The position numbers were made by a program, and so were the translations under genes. From positions 62,001-126,000 of the forward strand of contig DATBNO010000016.1 in the NCBI GenBank assembly GCA_036554285.1: a DNA stretch of 64,000 bases, written 5' to 3'. Source of the stretch: JADGGM01 sp025449955. Lineage in GTDB: Bacteria; Gemmatimonadota; Gemmatimonadetes; Gemmatimonadales; Gemmatimonadaceae. Under the pieces are notes generated by a model. The model was given only the letters and a program-made list of their open reading frames with translations, was not told the DNA's origin and ran no database searches. Positions 53,420-62,808 of this stretch are shown here, piece by piece. The stretch's first letter is position 1. The number at the start of each line of letters is the position of its first letter.

Positions 53420-55158
53420 GCGAGACGACGCTCGTTCCGATGCGCCGGTCCACCACGATCCGCGCGCGCCTGCTGCTCGGCTTCGGCGCGTTGGTCCTGC
53501 TGTTGATCACGGCCGGTATTCTGGCGCGCGCCTCGATGAGCGCGACCGCATCCACGGTGGACCGCGTGCTGCAGGACATCCAGCGCGAGAACCGGCTGGC
53601 GGCCGAATTCACGGCGGACATTGCGCGCGGGTTAGGCGCGGCGAACGCGTATCTGGCGACGCACGATTCGGCGACGGGGGAGTCGTTCCGCCGGTTCAGC
53701 TGGGACGCGCACGAGGTGCAGCGTCAGATGAACGCGCTGCCGCGGCAGTCGGCGGAAGAGATCGCGTTGATCGCCGACATCGATTCGCGGTTGAGCGACG
53801 TCGAAGTGCGCTACAACCTGGCGCACCGGCTGCTGGATCTGGGACGCGGGCCCGCGGCGCAGACCGAGGCGGCCGCGGCGCGGCCGGTGGTGGACACGCT
53901 GCTCGGCCAGATCGATCGGTTAGGCCGGCTCAAGGCGAACAAGCTGGTGGTCGCGTCGTCGCAACTGCGCGATGACACCGACCGGCGGTCGATCATTCTG
54001 CTGGTTGTGGTGGCGGTCGCGTTAGGCGTGGCGGCCACGATCACGGTGCGTACGGTGCGCTCGATCGACCGGCCGCTGCGCGCGCTCGTGGGGCACGCGC
54101 GGCAGCTGAGCGGCGGTGACCTGGCGGCGCGCACGACCGAAGCGATGCCCGAAGAGTTCCAGCGTCTCGCCGAAGCGATGAACCACGCCGGCGATTCGTT
54201 GTCGAAGGTGGTGTCGGTCACGTCGGGAACGGCGCAGCAAGTCGCGGGATCGGCCACCGAGTTGGCGGAAGCGTCGACGCAGATCTCGGATGCGGCGAGC
54301 CAGGTAGCGTCGGCGATGTCCGACGTGACGTCGGGCGCGTCGAACCAGGTGCAACAACTGCGGGACATCGACAACGCGCTGCAGGTGATTCGCCAGCGGG
54401 CGGACACGGTGCGGGGCGGCGTCCACGACGTGACGGGGCTGGCGCACGAGATCGCGGAATCGTCGGCGGCCAAACGCCCCGAGCTCGATCGCGCATTGAC
54501 GTTGCTGCTGCAGATCAAGACGACGGTCGAAGCGGCGGCCAAGGAAGTGCAGGCATTGAACGAGACGACGGCGACGATCACGACGTTTGCCGACACGGTG
54601 CGCGGCATTGCGGATCAGACGAACTTGTTGGCGCTCAACGCGGCGATCGAAGCGGCGCGCGCCGGCGATGCGGGACGCGGCTTCGCGGTCGTCGCTGCCG
54701 AAGTGCGGAAGTTAGCCGAGCAAGCCCGCACGGCGTCGTCGACGGTCGTGCAGATGACACGGTCGATCACCGAGCGCATGGTGCGGACGTCGGAAGCGAT
54801 GCAGGACGGCGTGGCGCACGTGTCGGAGATCGAGCGCGCGGCGCGCGGGATGGACGACACGCTTTCGGTGATTGCTTCCGCGTCGGAGCGCACGCGCACC
54901 GCGGCATCGGGCGTCGGTGTTGCCGCGGAAGAAAACCTGCGCGCGGTGGAGCAAGCAGCGAGCGGCATCGCTGCGATCGCACGCGTGGCCGAGTCTCATG
55001 CGTCGGCCGCCGAGGAAGTGACGGCATCGAGCGAAGAGCAGAGCGCGGCGTGCGAGCAAATGAGTGCGACCGCGGCGACGTTGCATCGTGGCGCGATGCG
55101 TCTGCGCGAGCTGGTGGAAGGATTGGGGGCGCGCACGAACGGGAACGGGGCGAACTGA
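53416..55158 (+). CDS. methyl-accepting chemotaxis protein
   Basis: 580 aa. TM1 at about 15-37, a four-helix-bundle-type periplasmic sensor (40-190), TM2 (about 195-215), HAMP (216-270), and the cytoplasmic signalling coiled coil. The hairpin tip near 394-440 is intact (VRGIADQTNLLALNAAIEAARAGDAGRGFAVVAAEVRKLAEQ). There is no C-terminal CheR pentapeptide. No che genes are in the window, so it must plug into a remote array. Its overlap with a binding-protein gene suggests indirect ligand sensing. Confidence 0.95.
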   Translation: MSETTLVPMRRSTTIRARLLLGFGALVLLLITAGILARASMSATASTVDRVLQDIQRENRLAAEFTADIARGLGAANAYLATHDSATGESFRRFSWDAHEVQRQMNALPRQSAEEIALIADIDSRLSDVEVRYNLAHRLLDLGRGPAAQTEAAAARPVVDTLLGQIDRLGRLKANKLVVASSQLRDDTDRRSIILLVVVAVALGVAATITVRTVRSIDRPLRALVGHARQLSGGDLAARTTEAMPEEFQRLAEAMNHAGDSLSKVVSVTSGTAQQVAGSATELAEASTQISDAASQVASAMSDVTSGASNQVQQLRDIDNALQVIRQRADTVRGGVHDVTGLAHEIAESSAAKRPELDRALTLLLQIKTTVEAAAKEVQALNETTATITTFADTVRGIADQTNLLALNAAIEAARAGDAGRGFAVVAAEVRKLAEQARTASSTVVQMTRSITERMVRTSEAMQDGVAHVSEIERAARGMDDTLSVIASASERTRTAASGVGVAAEENLRAVEQAASGIAAIARVAESHASAAEEVTASSEEQSAACEQMSATAATLHRGAMRLRELVEGLGARTNGNGAN

Positions 55159-55341
55159 GGCAGGGAAGCAGCCGCCAGAGGCGGCCCGCGAGACAAGGGA
55201 AAGGGAAATGGGCATGGCGCCGCGCATCTTGCCGCAGCGCGCGATTCCTTCCAGCGTTACTCCATTCCCCAAGCGCAGCGCCTCCCAGAGCGTAGCGTTT
55301 CCCCCAGGCGACGACAGCCGCCGTTTCCCTCGGAGTCACCC

Positions 55342-55692
55342 ATGCCTCTCATGCACAAGATGACGACCACGGCGTTCACGCTCGACGGCTACCGTGTGGT
55401 GCAGACTCTCGGAATCATTCGTGGGATTGTCGTGCGGTCGCGATCGATCGTCGGCAATCTGGGCGCGGCGCTACAGACGCTGGTGGGCGGAAACATTTCG
55501 TTGCTCACGGATCTGTGCGAGCGGACGCGGGAAGATGCGTTCCAACTCATGTTGTCACACGCATCGGAAGTGGGCGCCAACGCTGTCGTCGGTGTGCGAT
55601 ACGACGCAACCGAGGTCATGAACGGCGTGACCGAAGTGTTGTGTTACGGTACGGCGGTGGTCGTGGAGGCGCAGACGGGCGCATCGGTGTAG
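55342..55692 (+). CDS. YbjQ family (UPF0145) protein
   Basis: 116 aa soluble protein. Matches the YbjQ family: VQTLGIIRGIVVRSRSIVGNLGAALQTLVGGNISLLTDLCERTREDAFQLMLSHASEVGANAVVGVRYDATEVM. This family forms pentameric beta-rich rings of unknown function, sometimes annotated as heavy-metal-binding. ATG 55342 is preceded by CGGAG. It is separated from the chemoreceptor by 184 bases with no recognisable terminator. Confidence 0.88.
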   Translation: MPLMHKMTTTAFTLDGYRVVQTLGIIRGIVVRSRSIVGNLGAALQTLVGGNISLLTDLCERTREDAFQLMLSHASEVGANAVVGVRYDATEVMNGVTEVLCYGTAVVVEAQTGASV

Positions 55693-55776
55693 CGCCGGCG
55701 CGCTACTTGTGACGTCGCCGTGCTGGTCCTAAGCTCCGGGGTATGATTCTCGCGCCAGGCGTTCGCGTGGAGGAGC

Positions 55777-56064
55777 ATGCCCTACACTCGCATCGTTCAG
55801 ATCAACGTTAGGAGTCGCACCGCGGCGGCCGCGTTGGGCGTCGCGGCGCTGGTCGCCGGCGGCGTGCTGCTCGCGTTCGGCTTGACGCTGCTGGCGGGCG
55901 CGGCGGTGGTGGGGATGGTGGCGGGCGGCGGACTCATGTTGTATCGACGGCTGGCGGGTCGGACGGCGCACCACACGGCGGTGCGTCACGGACTCGATCC
56001 GTCGCTCGAGGTATTTCCGGCGCGAACCGCCGAGCGGCCCGGGCTCGAGCCGCGATCCCGCTGA
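55777..56064 (+). CDS. small membrane protein, 95 aa
   Basis: ATG 55777 has GGAGGAG 4 bases upstream. Two Ala/Gly/Val-rich hydrophobic segments (about 15-36 and 38-56) form a helical hairpin, with basic residues (YRRLAGR) at the cytoplasmic edge and a soluble, Pro/Arg-rich C terminus. No family recognised. It is followed by a terminator hairpin. Confidence 0.65.
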   Translation: MPYTRIVQINVRSRTAAAALGVAALVAGGVLLAFGLTLLAGAAVVGMVAGGGLMLYRRLAGRTAHHTAVRHGLDPSLEVFPARTAERPGLEPRSR

Positions 56065-56071
56065 GAAACGT

Positions 56072-56097
56072 GTCGCCCGCCTAACGGAGCGGGCGAC
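56072..56097. terminator. terminator hairpin with motif in its loop
   Basis: Perfect 9-bp arms GTCGCCCGC/GCGGGCGAC flank CTAACGGA. The GCCTAAC heptamer spans the stem-loop junction (56079-56085). It lies 7 bases after the stop codon of the small membrane protein gene and serves convergent genes. Confidence 0.7.
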
Positions 56098-56125
56098 GGG
56101 GCCTGCGATCGGACGGTGTCCGGCC

Positions 56126-56950
56126 TCACGGCGAGTCGGGCAGCCGTTCCACCGTCGACTTGATGGTCTGCGTGATCGGCGCGCTCTCCGAGATGTTGTT
56201 CTTCTCCGTGAGATCGATGCGCTGGGTGGACAACGATCCCAGGTAGACGCCATCGTGGCTCAACACGTGGACGGAGTTGACCGAGCCCTGTCCCTGGAGC
56301 GTGATCTTCGCGCTGTCGGTCGCCCCCGATGACTGTCCGCTCTGCACGATGTCGGTGTGACGGACCACGCGCCATGCGGGCTTGCCGTTGACCGTAGTGT
56401 CGCCGGTCACCCGCGTTAGGCTGATGGAGCGCACGGCGACGCTGAATCCATCCTTGTCGACGTGTTGTGTGGCGGTGTCCGCCCAACTCGTGCCGGCGGC
56501 GACGCGCGCGGTCGGGAACGGAACGAGAAACCGGCGAAACGCCGTGTAGAGCGCGACAATGTCCGCGTCGGTCGTACCGGCGGGCGGGTCGAACCGGTAC
56601 ACCTTGCCTTGCGGGGAAATCAGTCCGGTGAGCTTGTCGCCGAAGAGGTGCCGCACGTCGGGCGCGGGGGCGTCGAACTTGGTCGAGACGGCAACCGAGT
56701 CGAGCGTGATGTCGAACTGCAGCGTGTCGCGCGACTTGGCGGCCAGGCGGAGCGTCACGAGCTGTGTGGTGGTGACATCGAACTCGAATGGCGCGCGACC
56801 GCCGCCCTGGATCTGCTCGCGATGGTTCTCGGTGACGACGCGGTAGTGCTGGGTGCCGGGCGCGTAGGCAAAATCGCTGCTCTGGGCCGCCGCGTCGCCG
56901 CCTAACGGGACGAACGCGAGGAGGCCGAGACCGAAAAGGGCGTGTCGCAT
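56126..56950 (-). CDS. exported protein of unknown function, 274 aa
   Basis: ATG 56950 has GGAG upstream and starts a signal peptide (MRHALFGLGLLAFVPLGGDAAAQ); the longer frame to 57034 is rejected. The mature protein is beta-rich: YRVVTENHREQIQGG, FEFDVTTTQLVTLRLAAKSRDTLQFDITLDSVAVSTKFDAP, ISPQGKVYRFDPPAGTTDAD, TATQHVDKDGFSVAVRSISLTRV, GVYLGSLSTQRIDL. Such two-halved beta repeats resemble DUF6263-like or lipoprotein-carrier folds. The function is unknown. Confidence 0.72.
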   Translation of the reverse strand: MRHALFGLGLLAFVPLGGDAAAQSSDFAYAPGTQHYRVVTENHREQIQGGGRAPFEFDVTTTQLVTLRLAAKSRDTLQFDITLDSVAVSTKFDAPAPDVRHLFGDKLTGLISPQGKVYRFDPPAGTTDADIVALYTAFRRFLVPFPTARVAAGTSWADTATQHVDKDGFSVAVRSISLTRVTGDTTVNGKPAWRVVRHTDIVQSGQSSGATDSAKITLQGQGSVNSVHVLSHDGVYLGSLSTQRIDLTEKNNISESAPITQTIKSTVERLPDSP

Positions 56951-57125
56951 GACGAGCTCCGTCGAGAAAACCTGGTGACGCCGCGCGCCGGCGGCCTCAT
57001 GGCCGCCACGTGCTCTCATAGCTAAGCATACCACCCTGGCCGCGCTAATCCAGGGCGTGCCGGCGGGGCAGCGGGTCGGGGAATGGGGAACAGGGAACAG
57101 ATACGACGGCGACCGTAGGAGGCGG

Positions 57126-57950
57126 CTAGGTGCGCGTCATCATCCGTTGCGCGTCGGCGTGCGTGATGGCGCCCTCGAACATCGCATCGAACCGCCCCTG
57201 CCGGCGCAATTCGCCTAACCTCGTTTTCGTTAGGCCGAGTGCCGTGCGGAAGACGCCGCCGCCAAGGCTGATGCGGGCGACGCCGAGCGTGGCCAGCTCG
57301 GCGACCGTCGGGGATGCAGGGGTGGCGAGCACGTTCAGCGGCGCGCCGAGAGCTTTGACGAGCGACGCGATGGTGTCGCGGTCGGCGGTGCCGGGGGCGA
57401 AGAGGCAGTCGGCGCCGGCGTCGCGATAGGCTGTGAGACGGCGGACGACTTCGGCGAAGCGCGTGTCGGGCGCGCCGACTTCGTCGAGGTAGACGTCGGT
57501 GCGCGCGTTGAGCACGAGGTGGACGCCGAGCTCGTCGGCGGCGGCTCGGGCGGCGCGGATGCGCGCGACTTGAAGCGGGATGTCGAGCAGCGGGTTGTTC
57601 GAATCGCCGCTCGTATCTTCGAAGTTGAATCCGACGGCGCCGGCTTTGATCGCGCCCCGCGCCGTGGCGGCCGCATCGTCGGGACGCGGACCGTATGCGG
57701 CCTCGAGGTCGGCGGTGACGGGCACGCGAACGGCGCGGGTGATCCGGGCGACGGCGGCGAGCATCTCATCGAGGCTGATGTGTTGGCCGTCGGCGTAGCC
57801 CAACGACCATGCGACACCGGCGCTGGTGGTGGCGACGGCGGGGAAGCCGGCGTCTTCGACGAGGCGCGCGCTGATGACGTCCCAGGCGTTCGGGAGAACG
57901 AGTGGCGCCGGGGCGCGGTGAAGAGCCAGAAAATCCGAGAACAGGGACAT
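57126..57950 (-). CDS. isocitrate lyase/PEP mutase family enzyme
   Basis: 274 aa from ATG 57950 (a TTG at 57965 is in frame; neither has a ribosome site). TIM-barrel enzyme acting on C-C or C-P bonds of 2-oxo/2-hydroxy acids with Mg2+. Seen: VLPNAWDVISARLVEDAGFPAVATTSAGVAWSLGYADG, VTADLEAAYG (metal Asp/Glu), GFNFEDTSGD, LVLNARTDVYL and LGVARISLGGGVFRTAL. It lacks the isocitrate-lyase KKCGH motif, so it belongs to the PEPM/oxaloacetase/2-methylisocitrate-lyase-like group; the substrate is not predictable. An inverted pair of the genome motif lies inside the gene. Confidence 0.87.
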   Translation of the reverse strand: MSLFSDFLALHRAPAPLVLPNAWDVISARLVEDAGFPAVATTSAGVAWSLGYADGQHISLDEMLAAVARITRAVRVPVTADLEAAYGPRPDDAAATARGAIKAGAVGFNFEDTSGDSNNPLLDIPLQVARIRAARAAADELGVHLVLNARTDVYLDEVGAPDTRFAEVVRRLTAYRDAGADCLFAPGTADRDTIASLVKALGAPLNVLATPASPTVAELATLGVARISLGGGVFRTALGLTKTRLGELRRQGRFDAMFEGAITHADAQRMMTRT

Positions 57951-58047
57951 ACAAAAACGGGACAAGGGAATAGGGGAAAAGGAACAGAGTGGATGCGAAT
58001 CTATCGGGCCATGCGATTAAGTTCCGTGTTCCTCAACCGCACTCGAC

Positions 58048-59724
58048 ATGCCTGCGCAGTTCATCTACGTCATGAAGGACCTGAAGCGAGTGGTGCCGCC
58101 GTCGCGCGTCATCCTCGATGGAATTTGGTTGTCGTTCTATCCGGGCGCGAAGATCGGTGTGTTAGGCGCGAACGGCGCCGGGAAATCGTCGCTGCTCAAG
58201 ATCATGGCGGGCGTCGATCACGATTTCCAGGGTGAAGCGTGGCCGGCGGCGGGCACGCGCGTGGCGTACCTGCCGCAGGAGCCGCAGCTGGATCCGGCCA
58301 AGGACGTGAAGGGCAACGTGGAGGAAGCGGTGCGCGACACGCGCGCGCTGCTCGAGCGGTTCGACGCGATCGCGGCCAAGTTCGCGGAGCCGATGTCGGA
58401 CGACGCGATGCAGAAGTTGTTGGACGAGCAGGCGCGGGTGCAGGAGCGGATCGACGCGACGGACGCATGGAGTCTCGATCACAAGATCGAGATCGCGATG
58501 GACGCGCTGCGATTGCCGCCCGCGGACGCGGATGTATCGAGGTTGTCGGGCGGCGAGCGGCGGCGGGTGGCGCTCTGCCGCATCCTCCTCGAGCAGCCGG
58601 ATCTGCTTCTGTTAGACGAGCCCACGAACCACCTCGACGCCGAGAGCGTCGCGTGGCTGGAGCGGCATCTCGCGGAGTTTCCGGGGACGGTTGTCGCCGT
58701 GACGCACGACCGGTACTTCCTGGACAACGTGGCGAAGTGGATTCTGGAGCTCGATCGCGGCCGCGGGATTCCGTGGGAGGGCAACTACTCGTCGTGGCTC
58801 GATCAGAAGCGGACGCGGCTGGCGCAGGAAGAGAAGCAAGTGAGCGCGCGGCAGCGCACGTTGGAGCACGAGCTCGAGTGGGTGCGCATGGCGCCTCGGG
58901 CACGGCAGGCCAAGAGCAAAGCGCGCATCACGCGGTTCGAGGAGCTGGCGGCGGGCGATGTGGGCGACCGCGTGTTGCAGAGCGAGATCGTGATCCCGCC
59001 GCCGCCCCGGTTAGGCAACGACGTCGTGATCGCCAAGGACCTGCGCAAGGGATTCGGCGACACGCTCTTGTTCGACGGACTGTCGTTCAGCTTGCCGCGC
59101 GGCGGGATCGTGGGCGTGATCGGGCCCAACGGTGCGGGCAAGACGACGCTGTTCCGCATGATCGTCGGCCAGGAGACGCCCGATGCCGGCGCGCTCACCG
59201 TGGGCGACACGGTGCACATCGCCTATGTGGACCAGGCGCGCACGCTCGACGGCGCACGCACGGTGTACGACGAAGTGAGCGAGGGCCGTGACACGATCGA
59301 CGTCGGGAATCGCGAGCTCAACGCCCGCGCGTATTTGTCGAGCTTCGGATTCCGCGGTCCGGATCAACAGAAGCTGGCGAAGGATCTATCGGGCGGCGAA
59401 CGGAATCGCTTGCATCTGGCCAAGCTCCTCAAGAGCGGCGGCAATTTGTTGTTGCTCGACGAGCCGACGAACGATCTGGACGTGGACACGTTGCGCGCGC
59501 TCGAGGATGCGTTAGTCCAGTTCGCGGGGTGCGCGGTGGTGATCTCGCACGATCGCTGGTTCCTGGACCGCATTGCCACCCACATGCTGGCGTTCGAAGG
59601 GAACAGCGAGGTGGTGTGGCACGAGGGGAACTACCAGGAGTACATCGAGGACTTGAAGCGGCGGAAGGGCGCCGACGCCGATCAGCCGCACCGCATCAAG
59701 TACCGCCGTCTCGTGCGTTCCTAA
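58048..59724 (+). CDS. ettA: energy-dependent translational throttle protein (ABC-F)
   Basis: 558 aa, the EttA length. The N terminus QFIYVMKDLKRVVPPSRVILDGI is diagnostic for EttA. Two ABC domains: Walker A GANGAGKSS and GPNGAGKTT, signatures LSGGERRRVAL and LSGGERNRLHL, Walker B LLLLDEPTNHLDAES and LLLLDEPTNDLDVDT. The arm and the linker (EWVRMAPRARQAKSKARITRFEEL) are present. It gates the ribosome's first peptide bond according to ATP/ADP level. Monocistronic, with a terminator hairpin downstream. Confidence 0.95.
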   Translation: MPAQFIYVMKDLKRVVPPSRVILDGIWLSFYPGAKIGVLGANGAGKSSLLKIMAGVDHDFQGEAWPAAGTRVAYLPQEPQLDPAKDVKGNVEEAVRDTRALLERFDAIAAKFAEPMSDDAMQKLLDEQARVQERIDATDAWSLDHKIEIAMDALRLPPADADVSRLSGGERRRVALCRILLEQPDLLLLDEPTNHLDAESVAWLERHLAEFPGTVVAVTHDRYFLDNVAKWILELDRGRGIPWEGNYSSWLDQKRTRLAQEEKQVSARQRTLEHELEWVRMAPRARQAKSKARITRFEELAAGDVGDRVLQSEIVIPPPPRLGNDVVIAKDLRKGFGDTLLFDGLSFSLPRGGIVGVIGPNGAGKTTLFRMIVGQETPDAGALTVGDTVHIAYVDQARTLDGARTVYDEVSEGRDTIDVGNRELNARAYLSSFGFRGPDQQKLAKDLSGGERNRLHLAKLLKSGGNLLLLDEPTNDLDVDTLRALEDALVQFAGCAVVISHDRWFLDRIATHMLAFEGNSEVVWHEGNYQEYIEDLKRRKGADADQPHRIKYRRLVRS

Positions 59725-59735
59725 CGGAACGACAC

Positions 59736-59774
59736 GAGCCTGCGGACGCGGCTCAGGGCCGCGCCGGCAGGCTC
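59736..59774. terminator. two-part hairpin between convergent ettA and kinase genes
   Basis: Outer arms GAGCCTGC (59736-59743) and GCAGGCTC (59767-59774) with an inner GCGGC/GCCGC pairing. It overlaps the last codons of the minus-strand hybrid kinase gene. Probable bidirectional terminator. Confidence 0.55.
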
Positions 59775-61399
59775 AGGGTGAAGATCGACCCCTCGCCCAC
59801 CGTGCTGGCCACGGTGAGGTCGCCGTCCATGCCCCGCGCCAGGTCGCGGCTGATGGCCAGGCCTAACCCAACGCCGGGGTGCTCGCGCACCAGGCGTTGA
59901 TCCACCTGCACGAACGGATCGAAGATCGCTTCGAGCTTGTCGGGCGGGATGCCGGCGCCGGTGTCGCTCACGTACAAGTACGCGCGATCCGTGTCGCGCG
60001 AGCAGCGCACGGTGATCGTGCCGCCGACGTCCGTGAACTTCACGGCGTTCGACAACAAATTGAGCAGAATCTGTTTCACCTTGTCCGGATCGGCGCGCAC
60101 CACAACCGATGCGGGACACGGGATGTGCACGTACGTGATCGACTTCGTGCGCACCTGCAGCTCGACGAACTCGCTCGCGTCCTCGAGTGCTTCATCGGCC
60201 GCCATCTCGCTGATCGCGTATTGCACCGAGCCGCTTTCCAGCTTCGCGAAGCTCAACAGGTCGTTGATCAGGGTGAGCAAAGTGATCTCGCTGCGGCGAA
60301 TGCGCTCGAGGTCGTTGAGCTGGTCCTGCGTGACCGGGCCGCGGACGCCGAGGGAGATCAATTCGGTGAAACCGGCGATCGCGTTCAGCGGCGTGCGCAG
60401 TTCGTGCGACATCACCGCGAGAAAGTCGCTCTTCGCCCGGTTAGCCGATTCGGCATCGCGCCGCGCCGACTCGGCGTCGTGCAGTGCCTGGGCGGTGCGC
60501 GCGAGCAGGTCTTCGCGCTCCACCTGCGCGGCCTTACGCGCGGTGATATCCGAGAGCACGCAGACCGTGAGCGCGTGCTCCGGCGTCCGTCCCGCGACGC
60601 GCTCCGTGGAAACAGTGAGCCATCGTCCGCGCTGAGCCACCTCGACATCGCGCAGAATCGGCCCGCGCACGATGCCCGCCAGCGTGTCGGGCGAGTCGAG
60701 GCCCAGCTCGCGGATCGCGGCGGACCATGGCTGCCCAACGAGCGCGCGCGGATGTTGGTGCGCGAACTCGGCGGCGGCGCGGTTGCACCGGCGCACGATG
60801 CCGCCTGCGTCCACGAGGAAGATGGCGTCGCGGATCGCGTCGAACGTCGTGCGCCACTCGGCTGCGGCACTGCGGAACGCCGACTCCGCGCGTCCGGCAC
60901 GCAGCAGCGCGTGCGCCGTGGCCAGAAAGAGCGGTGGATCGATCGGGTGCGTGAGATACGCATCGGCGCCGGCGTCCAGTCCGTACGCGCGGTCCGCGTT
61001 CCCGGTGTAACTCGCCGACAAGTACATCAGCGGAATCGACTTCGTTTCCGGATCCGCTTTTAGGCGTTGGCAGACATCGTATCCCGTCATGTCGGGCAGG
61101 CGGATGTCGAGCACGATGAGATCCGGCTGCGCTTTCGAAAATCGCAGGGCCTCGGCGCCGGTTTCCGCTTCGGTGACCCGCATGCCGGCGCCGCGCAGCA
61201 CGCGACTAACGGTGTAGCGGTTGCCCGGCGTGTCATCGACGACGAGCACCGATGCCGGCGTCGAGTCGGCGCCCAGCGATTCGGACGCATCGTCGTGCAG
61301 GCGATGGAGTTCGGACGACACGATCTGGTTGTCGGCTCTGGGCGGCACGGCCGGCGGCACGGGCTCGATCGGCACTCCGCTTTCCGCGGGCATCGTCAT
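59753..61399 (-). CDS. response-regulator/PAS histidine kinase hybrid
   Basis: 548 aa, soluble. An N-terminal receiver domain (about 48-165) has D55-D56 and phospho-acceptor D98, but the conserved Lys is replaced by His151 in YLTHP, which may alter phosphosignalling. A PAS domain (175-290), coiled coil, HisKA with H-box MSHELRTPLNAI, and HATPase_c (N box NLLSNAVKF, DTGAGI, GVGLGLAIS) follow. ATG 61399 overlaps the previous kinase stop (ATGA). Last gene of the Rsb-like operon. Confidence 0.93.
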   Translation of the reverse strand: MTMPAESGVPIEPVPPAVPPRADNQIVSSELHRLHDDASESLGADSTPASVLVVDDTPGNRYTVSRVLRGAGMRVTEAETGAEALRFSKAQPDLIVLDIRLPDMTGYDVCQRLKADPETKSIPLMYLSASYTGNADRAYGLDAGADAYLTHPIDPPLFLATAHALLRAGRAESAFRSAAAEWRTTFDAIRDAIFLVDAGGIVRRCNRAAAEFAHQHPRALVGQPWSAAIRELGLDSPDTLAGIVRGPILRDVEVAQRGRWLTVSTERVAGRTPEHALTVCVLSDITARKAAQVEREDLLARTAQALHDAESARRDAESANRAKSDFLAVMSHELRTPLNAIAGFTELISLGVRGPVTQDQLNDLERIRRSEITLLTLINDLLSFAKLESGSVQYAISEMAADEALEDASEFVELQVRTKSITYVHIPCPASVVVRADPDKVKQILLNLLSNAVKFTDVGGTITVRCSRDTDRAYLYVSDTGAGIPPDKLEAIFDPFVQVDQRLVREHPGVGLGLAISRDLARGMDGDLTVASTVGEGSIFTLSLPARP

Positions 61400-62808
61400 G
61401 GCACCGTCACCTCGTGGGGCGTTTCCCGGTTAGGCGTCGGCTCGACGATCCAACCAGGGTGGCGCCGTGGAACCATCAGACTGAAGGCCGACCCGCGTCC
61501 GGGCGCGCTCACCAACTCGATACGGCCACCGAGCAGCGCGGCGAGGTTGCGCGACAAGCGCAGACCGAGTCCGCTGCCGTGCACGCGCCGCTGGAGCGGA
61601 CTGTCGAGCTGCGTGAATTCGTCGAAGACGCGCTCCTGATCGGCGGCGGCAATGCCGATACCGGTGTCGCGCACGTCGAACCGCATCATGTCGCCGATCT
61701 CGACGCTCACCGACACGCGGATCTCGCCACGCTCGGTGAACTTGATCGCGTTCGAGAGCAGATTGCGCAGAATCTGTGCGACGCGCGCGTCATCGGTCTC
61801 GAGCACCGTGTCCGATTCACTATCCTCGAACACGAGCGTCACGGCGTCGGACGTGAGCAGCGGACGACAGATGCCGCGTAAGGCGCCGAGCAATTCGCCC
61901 ACGGTGCACGCGCGATAGCGCAGCGTGCTATGACCGGCCTCGATGCGCGCGATGTCCAACAGATCGTTCACCAGCTCGGTGACGGTCTGCACCGAATGTC
62001 GGATGAGCGAGACCTGTTTTTCCTGCTCGCCAGTGAGCGGTCCATCGGCATGATCGAGCAAGAGACGTGTGAGGTTGAGCACGGACGTCATCGGCGTGCG
62101 CAGCTCGTGACTCACATCGGAGAGGAACCGGCTCTTGTGCTCGGAGACGCGTTTGAGATCTTCGGCGCGATCGTCGAGCTCCGCGTAGAGCGCCATCACG
62201 CCGCGATTCGTGGCCTCGAGCTCGCTGTTCAACCACTCGACCTGCGCGTGGGTACGACGGCTCGCGCTCAAAGCCCACAGCAACTCGCGGTTTTGCCGCT
62301 GCGCTTCGGCCGCGGGCTGCAGCGCGTCCTCCGACAGCACGGCGGTAATGCGCGCGGCGTCGCTCACGTCGAGCAGCGGCGCCGACGCGAGGAGCGGATG
62401 CCCAAGGTCGACCGTCGTTGCGCCGTCGCCGGAACGTTGGATGCGGAAATGTTCGACGAGCTGCTTCGCGGTCGCAATGCCGGCATTTGCCGGCGTCGAA
62501 TCGCCATTGTCATCCGCGGATGGGATCTCGAGATCGCGCATGGCCAGTGTGCTGCCCGTGATGCGCGCGATGAGCCACTGTCCGCGGCGCCCGTTGCGTT
62601 CCACCACGAACTGCACGTGCGTGGCCGGGCCCGATGCGTGCGCATAGCGCGCGATCTCGCACACCGCGGTCGCGTAGCGCGTGCGATCGTCGTGACCGAT
62701 GCCGAGCGCTTCGGCGATGAGCCGCGCGTGGTGACGCGCGCGCAGGACATCGAGATCCGACTCGAGCGCGAGGCTCGCGAGCGGCAGCGTGCGCGGAGCC
62801 GGTTTCAC
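61396..62808 (-). CDS. histidine kinase with N-terminal anti-sigma-type ATPase domain
   Basis: 470 aa, no membrane helix. Residues about 8-135 resemble the RsbW/RsbT-like HATPase (RHHARLIAEALGIGHDDRTRYATAVCEIARYA), a degenerate copy. A helical linker with ELEATNRGVMALYAELDDRAEDL leads to HisKA (H-box VSHELRTPMTSVLN) and HATPase_c (NLLSNAIKF, DTGIGIA, GSGLGLRLS). The GTG start at 62808 overlaps the phosphatase stop (GTGA). Two different ATPase domains in one chain suggests it links partner-switching to a phosphorelay. Confidence 0.9.
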   Translation of the reverse strand: MKPAPRTLPLASLALESDLDVLRARHHARLIAEALGIGHDDRTRYATAVCEIARYAHASGPATHVQFVVERNGRRGQWLIARITGSTLAMRDLEIPSADDNGDSTPANAGIATAKQLVEHFRIQRSGDGATTVDLGHPLLASAPLLDVSDAARITAVLSEDALQPAAEAQRQNRELLWALSASRRTHAQVEWLNSELEATNRGVMALYAELDDRAEDLKRVSEHKSRFLSDVSHELRTPMTSVLNLTRLLLDHADGPLTGEQEKQVSLIRHSVQTVTELVNDLLDIARIEAGHSTLRYRACTVGELLGALRGICRPLLTSDAVTLVFEDSESDTVLETDDARVAQILRNLLSNAIKFTERGEIRVSVSVEIGDMMRFDVRDTGIGIAAADQERVFDEFTQLDSPLQRRVHGSGLGLRLSRNLAALLGGRIELVSAPGRGSAFSLMVPRRHPGWIVEPTPNRETPHEVTVP

